Origin: Pseudomonadota bacterium
Lineage (GTDB): Bacteria > Pseudomonadota > Alphaproteobacteria > Rhizobiales > Kaistiaceae
NCBI GenBank assembly: GCA_023392225.1
Contig: JAEVZM010000122.1
Span: 1-9,149 of the forward strand
Direction of reading: 5' to 3'
Length of the DNA stretch: 9,149 bases
The notes under the pieces were generated by a model, which was not told the origin of the DNA, made no database searches, and saw only the letters and a program-made list of their open reading frames with translations. A program made the position numbers and the translations under genes. Positions 1-6,180 of the stretch are shown in pieces. Within the stretch, counting starts at the first letter, position 1, and each line of letters starts with the position of its first letter.

Positions 1-275
1 AGACGGCCGAGCACCTGTTGCGGCAGCTGCAGCATCTGCGCCAGCTCCGGCGTGATCTGCTGGCCGAACTGCTGCGAGGCCTGCCGCAGCTGGCGGTCGT
101 AGTTGACCACGAACTGGCGGACGGTGACCTCGGTCGAGCCGACCCTGGCGACCACGTCCGAGTTGAAGCCGGTGAAGAAGCCGGAGACGCCCCACACCGC
201 GAAGCTCACCACCAGGAGCGCGATGAGAACCTGCGCCACCCACGTATTGGAAGCCTTGCGGAGCCTGTCGAGCAT
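1..275 (-). CDS. ppiD: Peptidyl-prolyl cis-trans isomerase D (PpiD/SurA-type folding factor), N-terminal fragment
   Basis: PpiD-family proteins are inner-membrane-anchored periplasmic foldases that meet newly exported polypeptides near the Sec translocon. Only the first 91 codons are present; the gene runs off the left edge. The start at 275 opens with MLDRLRKASNTWVAQ, then a single hydrophobic segment (about residues 12-35, VLIALLVVSFAVWGV), then the periplasmic start of a SurA-N-like region containing GSTEVTVRQF and a Gln-rich stretch around residues 70-90. This short cytoplasmic N-terminus, one anchor and chaperone helices match alphaproteobacterial PpiD. A Shine-Dalgarno AGAGG (281-285, minus strand) lies 5 nt before the ATG and fixes the start. 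The catalytic parvulin domain would lie outside the window, so isomerase activity cannot be judged. Family recognition is firm; the symbol follows common usage. Confidence 0.9.
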   Translation of the reverse strand, partial: MLDRLRKASNTWVAQVLIALLVVSFAVWGVSGFFTGFNSDVVARVGSTEVTVRQFVVNYDRQLRQASQQFGQQITPELAQMLQLPQQVLGR

Positions 276-329
276 GGAAACCTCTGGTGCCGGCGGCAAT
301 CCTGTGCCGCCCCTTGGAAAAGCGCGCGG

Positions 330-358
330 ATAATAGGGAGCGCAGGTTGCTGCGGCAA
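330..358 (-). promoter_or_regulatory. Sigma70-type promoter for ppiD
   Basis: Read on the minus strand, TTGCCG (358-353) and TATTAT (335-330) are separated by exactly 17 nt. The -10 matches TATAAT at five of six positions and is an AT-rich island in very GC-rich DNA. Transcription would begin near 322-324, giving a leader of about 48 nt with the AGAGG ribosome-binding site before the ATG at 275. It lies downstream of the Old Yellow Enzyme stop, so ppiD probably has its own promoter rather than relying only on read-through. Confidence 0.6.
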
Positions 359-390
359 GGGAATGCCGGACGGCGGCGAAATCGAGGCAC

Positions 391-427
391 GCCGCCGCCC
401 GGGAAGGGCAATCAGCCCTGCGGCGGC
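391..427 (-). terminator. Possible hairpin terminator at the end of the Old Yellow Enzyme gene
   Basis: An 8-bp GC stem (391-398 with 420-427) continues, after a one-sided 6-nt bulge, into a 5-bp stem (405-409 with 415-419) around a 5-nt loop. The loop contains the TGA stop codon (412-414) of the gene. No real T-run follows on the minus strand, and 390-397 can instead pair with 371-378. It could be a weak or factor-dependent terminator, or a chance GC-rich repeat at the codon level. Confidence 0.3.
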
Positions 428-1518
428 GCCCAGCGATGGATGACGGGCGTGCAGCGGCCGTACTGGTGCACCGGGTGGAGCGGCTCGCCGAGCCGCGAGG
501 CCGCCCGCCACGGCCAGCGCATGTCGGCGAGCATGGCGCGGGCCAGCGCCACCATGTCGGCCCGGCCGTCGGCGACGATCGCCTCCGCCACCAGGGGATC
601 GTCGATCAGCCCCACCGCCCGGGTCGGGATGCCGGCCTCGTGCCGGATGCGTGTCGCAAAGGGCACCATGTAGGAGGGCGCCTCCTTCGGCCGACCGTCG
701 GGATGGAGGCCGCCGCCCGAAGCGCAGATGTAGATCGCGCCTTCCTTCTTCAGCGCCGCCGAGACCTTGACCGCCTCGTCGAGGTTGAAACCGCCCTCGA
801 CCCAGTCTGTGCAGGAGAGGCGAGCGCCCATCGCCATTGACGCCGGCAGCGCGGCGCGGACCGCGCGGGCGATGGCGACGGCGATCCGCATGCGGTTCTC
901 GAGGCTGCCGCCCCACTGGTCGGTGCGCTGGTTGGAGAGGGGCGAGAGAAAGGTGTGCACCAGGTAGCCGTGGGCGAAGTGCAGCTCGACGAAGTCGAAG
1001 CCGGCGCGCTCGGCCCGGCGCGCCGCGGCGACGAAATGGTCGATGGTCCGCTCGATTCCCGGCTCGTCGAGCGCCACCGGCGTGTGCCAGGCCGGGGTGA
1101 AGGGGATCGCGGAAGGCGCCACGGTCTGCCACGGGTCCTCGTCGGGGCCGAGGGCGCCGCCGCCGTGCCCGGGGAGGCGGCTCGACGCCTTTCGTCCGGC
1201 ATGGGCGAGCTGGACGCCGAACCGGGTCGCCTCCGGCGAGACCCGCCGCGCCGCCTTGAGGCGCCACGCGATTCCGGCCTCGGCGTCGTCGGAATAAAGG
1301 CCCAGGCAGCCATGGCTGATCCGCCCGCGCCGCTCGACCCCGGTCGCCTCGAAGGTGATCATGCCGGCCTGCGACATGCCGAGGTTCATCCAGTGCTGGA
1401 GATGCCAGTCGCTCGGCGCGCCGTCGTCTGCGGAATACTGGCACATCGGCGCCACCGCGATGCGGTTGGGCACGGTCATGGGGCCGAGGGTGATCGGGGA
1501 GAAGAGCGCTGCGGTCAT
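412..1518 (-). CDS. NADH:flavin oxidoreductase, Old Yellow Enzyme family, YqjM class
   Basis: Predicted FMN-dependent ene-reductase of 368 aa, a usual length for the family, reducing activated C=C bonds with NAD(P)H in the cytoplasm. The TIM-barrel family signature is complete: APMCQY with Cys26 and Tyr28 (the YqjM-class cysteine that tunes the flavin), Gln103 near FMN, HAGRK at 106-110, the substrate-binding pair His180/His183 with Tyr185 in HFAHGYL, GGSLENR (203-209), and a C-terminal WPWRAA. The start at 1518 is chosen because family members begin close to FSPITLGPMTVPNRI; codons further upstream are open only because they are antisense to tpiA. No Shine-Dalgarno is visible, and the leader before the ATG is a C-rich pyrimidine tract. 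It lies upstream of ppiD on the same strand (136-nt gap) and divergent from tpiA. The physiological substrate cannot be read from sequence. Family assignment is very sure. Confidence 0.95.
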   Translation of the reverse strand: MTAALFSPITLGPMTVPNRIAVAPMCQYSADDGAPSDWHLQHWMNLGMSQAGMITFEATGVERRGRISHGCLGLYSDDAEAGIAWRLKAARRVSPEATRFGVQLAHAGRKASSRLPGHGGGALGPDEDPWQTVAPSAIPFTPAWHTPVALDEPGIERTIDHFVAAARRAERAGFDFVELHFAHGYLVHTFLSPLSNQRTDQWGGSLENRMRIAVAIARAVRAALPASMAMGARLSCTDWVEGGFNLDEAVKVSAALKKEGAIYICASGGGLHPDGRPKEAPSYMVPFATRIRHEAGIPTRAVGLIDDPLVAEAIVADGRADMVALARAMLADMRWPWRAASRLGEPLHPVHQYGRCTPVIHRWAPPQG

Positions 1519-1631
1519 CGGGGGCGTCCGGTGGGGGAGGGGGGCGAGAGGTGCAGCGTGACACAGCCCCGGCCGCTTCGCCAATCGCGCGATCCTCCGA
1601 GCACCCGTCGGATCGTCGCGGGCAAGCGTCC

Positions 1632-1660
1632 CTTTGTAATTCTCCCGCGCTTTTGCTAAC
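1632..1660 (+). promoter_or_regulatory. Candidate promoter region for tpiA
   Basis: The divergent 186-nt gap between the Old Yellow Enzyme and tpiA contains one conspicuous AT-richer patch, TTTGTAATTC followed by CTTTTGCTAAC. TTTGTA (1633-1638) and GCTAAC (1655-1660) are 16 nt apart and could be -35 and -10 elements, about 45 nt before the tpiA ATG. The match is weak and based on position and composition; the same patch could also serve the opposite strand. Confidence 0.3.
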
Positions 1661-1704
1661 CCGTCGCCACATCCGAGAGCGAGACACGGGGACGCGAGAC
1701 GCGC

Positions 1705-2451
1705 ATGGGCAAGCTGAGGCAACTGGTGGCGGGCAACTGGAAGATGAACGGCACCGCCGCTTCCCTGGCCGAGATCGATGCGGTGAAGGCGGGAATCGCC
1801 GGCACGAGCGCCGAGGTGGCGATCTGCCCGCCGGCGACGCTCATCGCCCGCGCCGCCGAGCGCGCCGCCGGCTCGAGCCTCCTCATCGGCGGCCAGGACT
1901 GCCACGCGAAGGCCAATGGCGCCCATACCGGCGACATCGCGGCCGAGATGATCGCCGATGCCGGCGGCAAGCTGGTCATCGTCGGCCATTCCGAGCGTCG
2001 TGCCGACCATGGCGAGGCCGATGCCCTCGTCCGGTCCAAGGCCGAGGCCGGCTGGCGGGCGGGGCTCCTCGTCGTGCTCTGCATCGGCGAGACCGAGGCC
2101 GAGCGGAAGTCCGGTGAGACCAACGCCGTGCTGTCGAAGCAGCTTGCCGGCTCCGTGCCGGAAGGCGCCAGCGCTGAGAACATGGTCGTTGCCTACGAGC
2201 CGGTCTGGGCGATCGGCACCGGCCTCACCGCATCGAGTGATGACATCGCCGCCGCGCACGCCCATATACGCTCCCGTCTGGCCGAGCGGTTCGGCGACGG
2301 CGCCAAGGCGATCCGTATCCTCTACGGGGGGTCGGTGAAGCCTTCCAATGCCGCCGAGATCCTCGCGCTGGACGACGTGGATGGAGCCCTCGTCGGGGGC
2401 GCCAGCCTCAAAGCCGCCGATTTCCTCGGTATCGTCGCCGCGGCGCACTGA
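1705..2451 (+). CDS. tpiA: Triosephosphate isomerase
   Basis: Interconverts dihydroxyacetone phosphate and glyceraldehyde 3-phosphate in glycolysis, gluconeogenesis and the Calvin/Entner-Doudoroff routes; cytoplasmic dimer. The 248-aa length is standard. All active-site elements are visible: Asn11 and Lys13 in GNWKMNG, His95 in VGHSERR, catalytic base Glu165 in AYEPVWAIGTG, whose residues 166-173 form the mobile lid, and the phosphate-binding YGGSVK (207-212) followed near the C-terminus by GALVGGASL. The ATG at 1705 is supported by this spacing to Asn11; the ribosome-binding site is poor (GGGGA, 1688-1692, 12 nt away). secG follows after 60 nt on the same strand with no terminator seen, so the two are probably co-transcribed. 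Assignment is secure. Confidence 0.98.
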   Translation: MGKLRQLVAGNWKMNGTAASLAEIDAVKAGIAGTSAEVAICPPATLIARAAERAAGSSLLIGGQDCHAKANGAHTGDIAAEMIADAGGKLVIVGHSERRADHGEADALVRSKAEAGWRAGLLVVLCIGETEAERKSGETNAVLSKQLAGSVPEGASAENMVVAYEPVWAIGTGLTASSDDIAAAHAHIRSRLAERFGDGAKAIRILYGGSVKPSNAAEILALDDVDGALVGGASLKAADFLGIVAAAH

Positions 2452-2511
2452 CGGGTGGCGGCACTGCGGGTGATCGTGTACAACGCGCCGGATTCAAGGA
2501 CAGACTGACCC

Positions 2512-2916
2512 ATGGAAACCGTCATCATCGTCATTCACCTGATGGTGATCTTGGCGCTCATCGCGGTCGTGCTCATGCAGCGCTCCGAAGGCGGCGCGCT
2601 CGGCATCGGCGGCGGTGGCGGCAACTTCATGTCGGCGCGCGGGACGGGCAACGTGCTCACCCGAACGACGGCGATCCTTGCCGCGGCGTTCTTCGCCACC
2701 TCGATCATCCTCACCGTGCTCACCCGCTTTGGTGACCGGCCGTCGTCGATCCTCGACAACGTGCCGGCGCAGAGCACCAGCCAGCCGGCCGCCCCGACCG
2801 GCGGCAGCCAGGACGGCACGGTGCTCGACCAGCTCGACCAGATGTCTCCGGCGCCGACCACGACGCCTGCGACCACCGAGCCGGCGGCCCCGAGCACGCC
2901 GCAAGTCCCGCAGTAG
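2512..2916 (+). CDS. secG: Preprotein translocase subunit SecG
   Basis: Small inner-membrane subunit of the SecYEG channel, which assists SecA-driven export. The 134-aa protein has two transmembrane helices (about residues 3-22 and 52-71) separated by the family signature LMQRSEGGALG (21-31), a glycine run (33-37) and FMSARGTGNVLTRTT (39-53). From about residue 74 there is a 60-residue hydrophilic Pro/Ala/Thr/Gln-rich tail, absent from E. coli SecG but common in alphaproteobacteria. Shine-Dalgarno AAGGA (2496-2500) is 11 nt before the ATG. It sits between tpiA and pyrG, the usual location in this group. The 120-nt gap to pyrG contains two inverted repeats, so coupling to pyrG transcription is uncertain. 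Confidence 0.96.
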   Translation: METVIIVIHLMVILALIAVVLMQRSEGGALGIGGGGGNFMSARGTGNVLTRTTAILAAAFFATSIILTVLTRFGDRPSSILDNVPAQSTSQPAAPTGGSQDGTVLDQLDQMSPAPTTTPATTEPAAPSTPQVPQ

Positions 2917-2936
2917 GGCGCTCCTCATGATCCTCC

Positions 2937-2967
2937 GGCCCGGCGCGATCGATCTTCCCGCCGGGCC
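2937..2967 (+). terminator. Inverted repeat after secG, possible terminator or attenuator
   Basis: A perfect 9-bp GC-rich stem (GGCCCGGCG, 2937-2945, with CGCCGGGCC, 2959-2967) encloses a 13-nt loop, 21 nt after the secG stop. A short T-run (2976-2979) follows, but 8 nt beyond the stem, farther than in a classical intrinsic terminator. It could end part of the secG transcripts before pyrG. Confidence 0.4.
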
Positions 2968-2979
2968 AACTGCCATTTT

Positions 2980-3018
2980 CGGACCGTTCAGATTCGACTC
3001 CCCGAATCGGACGGTTCG
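2980..3018 (+). promoter_or_regulatory. pyrG leader hairpin / palindrome
   Basis: An extended inverted repeat: an outer 8-bp stem (2980-2987 with 3011-3018, one G-T wobble), a 3x2 internal loop, and an inner 6-bp stem GATTCG/CGAATC (2991-2996 with 3003-3008) closing a 6-nt loop. It ends 4 nt before the pyrG Shine-Dalgarno AAAGG (3023-3027) and 18 nt before the ATG. Its lower GC content sets it apart from surrounding DNA. It may act as an mRNA leader structure, an operator, or be a copy of a dispersed intergenic repeat; sequence alone does not decide. Confidence 0.4.
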
Positions 3019-3036
3019 CTCTAAAGGTCGAGACCC

Positions 3037-4665
3037 ATGGCGCGGTACGTCTTCATAACCGGCGGCGTGGTCTCATCCCTCGGCAAAGGCATCGCTTCGG
3101 CGGCGCTCGCGGCCCTGCTTCAGGCTCGCGGCTACAGGGTGCGGCTGCGCAAGCTCGATCCCTATCTCAACGTCGACCCGGGGACGATGAGTCCCTATCA
3201 GCACGGCGAGTGCTTCGTCACCGACGACGGGGCCGAGACCGATCTCGATCTCGGCCACTACGAGCGCTTCACCGGCCGGGCCGCGACCCGGATGGACAAC
3301 ATCACCACCGGGCGCATCTACCAGGACATCATCGCCAAGGAGCGGCACGGGGACTATCTCGGCGCCACCGTGCAGGTGATCCCGCACGTCACCGACGCGA
3401 TCAAGCAGTTCATCCTCGACGGCAACGAGGACGTCGACTTCGTGCTGTGCGAGATCGGCGGCACCGTCGGCGACATCGAGGGCCTGCCGTTCTTCGAGGC
3501 GATCCGCCAGCTCGGCAACGACCTGCCGCGCGGCCACGCGATCTACATCCACCTCACGCTGATGCCCTACATCCCCTCGGCGGGGGAGCTGAAAACCAAA
3601 CCGACGCAGCACTCGGTGAGCGCGCTCCGCCAGATCGGCATCCAGCCCGACATCCTGCTCGTCCGCGCCGATCGGCCGATCCCGAGCGAGGAGCGGCGGA
3701 AGCTCTCGCTGTTCTGCAACGTCCGCCCCTCGGCCGTGATCCAGGCACTCGACGTCGCCAACATCTACAACGTCCCGATCGCCTACCACCAGGAAGGCCT
3801 CGACGAGGAGGTGCTGGCCGCCTTCGGCATCGCCGATGCGCCGATGCCCGACCTCAGCCGCTGGCACGAGATCAACAACGCCATCACTGGCCGCGAGGGC
3901 GAGGTCACCATCGCCATCGTCGGCAAGTACACGGGCCTCAAGGACGCCTACAAGTCTCTGATCGAGGCGCTCCACCATGGCGGGATGGCAAACCGCGTGA
4001 AGGTCAATCTCGACTGGATCGAGGCCGAGACGCTGGAGACCGGCGAGCTCGCCGGGCGCCTCGAGGATGTCGATGGCGTGCTGGTGCCGGGCGGCTTCGG
4101 CAAGCGCGGCTCCGAGGGCATGATCAATGCCGCCGGCTTCGCCCGGCAGCGCAAGGTGCCGTTCCTCGGCATCTGCTTCGGCATGCAGCTGGCGACCATC
4201 GAGGCCGCTCGGAACCTTGCCGGGCTGGCGGAGGCGGGCTCCTCCGAGCTCGGCGAGCCGTCGGAGCCGATCGTTGGCCTGATGACCGAGTGGGTGCGCG
4301 GCAACCAGCTCGAGCGCCGGACGGAGGGCGACGACCTCGGCGGCACCATGCGGCTCGGCGCCTATCCGGCGATGCTGGTCGCCGGCAGCCGGATCGCCAG
4401 CGTCTACGGCACGACCGAGATCACCGAGCGCCATCGCCACCGCTACGAGATCAACATCAACTACCGCGAGATCCTCGAGAAGCACGGCGTGCGTTTCGCC
4501 GGGCTCTCGCCCGATGGGCTCCTGCCGGAGACGATGGAGCTCGTCGACCACCCCTGGTTCATCGGCGTCCAGTACCATCCCGAGCTGAAGTCGCGTCCAT
4601 TCGCGCCGCATCCTCTGTTTGCGGCCTTCATCGCGGCCGCTGTCGAACAGAGCCGCTTGGTGTAG
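3037..4665 (+). CDS. pyrG: CTP synthase (glutamine-hydrolysing)
   Basis: Makes CTP from UTP with ATP and glutamine-derived ammonia, the last step of pyrimidine nucleotide synthesis; cytoplasmic, tetrameric when active. The 542-aa length matches the family (E. coli 545). N-terminal synthetase domain: P-loop-like GGVVSSLGKG with Lys17, DPYLNVDPGTMSP, metal and substrate residues Asp71 in DLDLGHYERF and Glu139 in CEIGGTVGDIEG, then KTKPTQHSV. C-terminal class I glutamine amidotransferase domain: nucleophile Cys380 in GICFGMQ, with His514 and Glu516 in YHPE completing the triad. The start is fixed by homology to MARYVFITGGVVSS and by AAAGG (3023-3027) 9 nt upstream. It follows secG by 120 nt; a secreted unknown follows 59 nt later on the same strand, where kdsA/eno genes would be usual in related genomes. 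Confidence 0.98.
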   Translation: MARYVFITGGVVSSLGKGIASAALAALLQARGYRVRLRKLDPYLNVDPGTMSPYQHGECFVTDDGAETDLDLGHYERFTGRAATRMDNITTGRIYQDIIAKERHGDYLGATVQVIPHVTDAIKQFILDGNEDVDFVLCEIGGTVGDIEGLPFFEAIRQLGNDLPRGHAIYIHLTLMPYIPSAGELKTKPTQHSVSALRQIGIQPDILLVRADRPIPSEERRKLSLFCNVRPSAVIQALDVANIYNVPIAYHQEGLDEEVLAAFGIADAPMPDLSRWHEINNAITGREGEVTIAIVGKYTGLKDAYKSLIEALHHGGMANRVKVNLDWIEAETLETGELAGRLEDVDGVLVPGGFGKRGSEGMINAAGFARQRKVPFLGICFGMQLATIEAARNLAGLAEAGSSELGEPSEPIVGLMTEWVRGNQLERRTEGDDLGGTMRLGAYPAMLVAGSRIASVYGTTEITERHRHRYEININYREILEKHGVRFAGLSPDGLLPETMELVDHPWFIGVQYHPELKSRPFAPHPLFAAFIAAAVEQSRLV

Positions 4666-4673
4666 GCTTGGCT

Positions 4674-4695
4674 GGATCGCCGGTCGCGGCGATCC
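4674..4695 (+). other. Short perfect hairpin after pyrG
   Basis: An 8-bp perfect stem (GGATCGCC, 4674-4681, with GGCGATCC, 4688-4695) around a 6-nt loop lies 8 nt after the pyrG stop. There is no T-run, so it is not a typical intrinsic terminator; it may protect the 3' end of pyrG mRNA or assist factor-dependent termination. A chance origin in GC-rich DNA is possible. Confidence 0.3.
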
Positions 4696-4724
4696 GCGGC
4701 CGGGGTTCGCGGGGAGGAGGGGGC

Positions 4725-6056
4725 ATGCGCAGGCGCATCGGGGCACTCGTCGTGGCGCTGGCATTGGCCGGCGGTGGTGCCCTCGCCGACGAGACGCCCG
4801 GTCTCGCCGGCCTCCTGTCCCTGGTTCCCGACAGCGCCGAGAGCACGCATAGCGCCCCGGTGTTCGCCTTCGTCGATCTCGACGGCATCGCCGCCGCGGC
4901 GGCCGTCGCGCCGCCAGAGTCCGAAGCGGCCTACCTGGCCCTCGCCGATGTCGACCGCAAGGCCTGGATCGACGCCATGGCGCGGGTGAGCGCCGGCCCG
5001 CCCGACGTGGTGACCTATCCGGCGGGCATCGGCCGCCGCCAGGTCGGGGCGATCGAGGCGCTGGGGATCGACTGGTTCCAGATCGACGCCGCCATGACCT
5101 TCTGGCAGCCGCCGAGCCTGGTGACCGTCCTTTCCGGCGGTCCCGGCTTCCCCGACGCGGCTGCGGTCGGCAAGGCGCTGGCCGCGCGCGGGTTCGACGA
5201 GCGCAAGGTCGGCGGCTTCGACGTCTGGCACCGGCTCGAGGACAACAAGCTGGCGGTTGCCCAGAAAGACGATCTTGCCGAGGGCGACTTCCTGATCGGC
5301 GCGATCCCGCGGGCGAGCCGGGTTGCGGTCGGCGATGGCATCGTCGTCCATGCGGCGAACTGGCCGGCGATCGAGGCCGTCGCGGCGACCGAGGCGGGGA
5401 CTGCCCCGCCGTCGCCGGCGGCATCGCTGTCGCGCTCGCTGATCGAGGCGGTCGGTACCGGGAGCGAGGCGAGGCTGCTTCAGGCCAATGCCTTCATGCT
5501 GCGCGACGTGGGGGCCGCTGAGGACCCGGGCGGCATCCTCTCGGAGTTCCTGCAGGCACCGACCGCCGAGGCGATCCGGAAGGCCATTGCCCCGGTCGAG
5601 CCGGGGCCGCGGCTGCCGCTCTATCCGCTCGCCTTCATCGCCGACATGCAGGACGGCGACGACCAGCTCGCGGTGATCGCGCTGCCCTATCCGGATCGCG
5701 AGTCGGCCGAGGCGGCGGCGATCGTGGTCGCCGAGCGACTGGCGACGTGGGTGCCGGGAAGCGACGGCGCGCCGCTGGTCGACCAGATTCACGGGCGGGT
5801 CGAGCATCGTGTCGTCGAGCGCAACGACGTCGCCGGTGCCACCTTCGCCACCTTCATCGCCTCGATCGAGGCCGGTGACCGGGAACGGCAGGCGGTCGCC
5901 GCCTTCGCCCAGACCGTCGGCGGGGCGGTGGCGATCATCGCCATCCGCGCGCCGACCAGGGACGACACCGGCGCTCCGGTAAGCCCCGGGGCGGCGTTCC
6001 GCGCCTTCCTGACGGCGATCTACAGCCGGGCCTTCACGCCGCTCGCCGCGCCGTAG
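4725..6056 (+). CDS. Exported protein of unknown function
   Basis: I do not recognise a named family. The 443-aa product begins with a classical Sec signal peptide (MRRRIGALVVALALAGGGALA, probable cleavage after Ala21) and has no further membrane helix, lipobox or cysteine, so it is likely soluble in the periplasm or outside the cell. The mature part opens with LLSLVPDS (30-37) and VFAFVDLDGI (46-55), then WFQIDAAMTFWQPPSLVTVL (117-136), a GGFDVWHR segment near 163-170, and RVAVGDGIVVHA near 199-211. This order (LVPD, a hydrophobic-Asp strand, a TVL strand, VAVGDG) recalls uncharacterised secreted or lipoproteins of several bacterial phyla, from memory only. A strong AGGAGG (4715-4720) sits 4 nt before the ATG and fixes the start, although the frame stays open upstream through pyrG. 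Third-position GC bias supports coding. It may be transcribed with pyrG. Confidence 0.85.
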   Translation: MRRRIGALVVALALAGGGALADETPGLAGLLSLVPDSAESTHSAPVFAFVDLDGIAAAAAVAPPESEAAYLALADVDRKAWIDAMARVSAGPPDVVTYPAGIGRRQVGAIEALGIDWFQIDAAMTFWQPPSLVTVLSGGPGFPDAAAVGKALAARGFDERKVGGFDVWHRLEDNKLAVAQKDDLAEGDFLIGAIPRASRVAVGDGIVVHAANWPAIEAVAATEAGTAPPSPAASLSRSLIEAVGTGSEARLLQANAFMLRDVGAAEDPGGILSEFLQAPTAEAIRKAIAPVEPGPRLPLYPLAFIADMQDGDDQLAVIALPYPDRESAEAAAIVVAERLATWVPGSDGAPLVDQIHGRVEHRVVERNDVAGATFATFIASIEAGDRERQAVAAFAQTVGGAVAIIAIRAPTRDDTGAPVSPGAAFRAFLTAIYSRAFTPLAAP

Positions 6057-6180
6057 AACGCGCGCCGTGGCGGTGCGGCAACATGAACGGCTCTCCATGA
6101 TTGCGCCGCGATCCGGCCCAAAAGCCCGCCAAATGGCGTGAGAGCCTTCCCATCAGGCGGGGGACGCTGATGGAGATCCA

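Noticed and set aside
206..1687. Long Arg/Pro-rich open frame on the minus strand overlapping the Old Yellow Enzyme gene
   Set aside because: It is in another frame of the same DNA, has low-complexity Arg/Pro composition typical of GC-rich shadow frames, and shows no recognisable motif, while the other frame has the full enzyme signature.
1519..2448. Upstream extension of the Old Yellow Enzyme frame to a 678-codon protein
   Set aside because: The extra codons are antisense to tpiA, and family members begin at the position used here.
3210..4724. N-terminal extension of the exported protein through pyrG
   Set aside because: This part is an alternative frame of pyrG with Arg-rich shadow composition; the ATG at 4725 has a strong Shine-Dalgarno and a signal peptide.
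3073..5424. 783-codon minus-strand open frame across pyrG and the exported protein
   Set aside because: Antisense to pyrG, which has every catalytic residue; the composition is shadow-like and no domain is visible.
4461..6098. 545-codon minus-strand open frame
   Set aside because: Antisense to the exported protein and the pyrG end; no motif, Arg/Gly/Asp-rich shadow composition.
6089..6146. Distant inverted repeat GGCTCTC/GAGAGCC before the VWA gene
   Set aside because: Only 7 bp with a 44-nt loop; not more than expected by chance. The rest of the 124-nt gap shows no convincing promoter or terminator.
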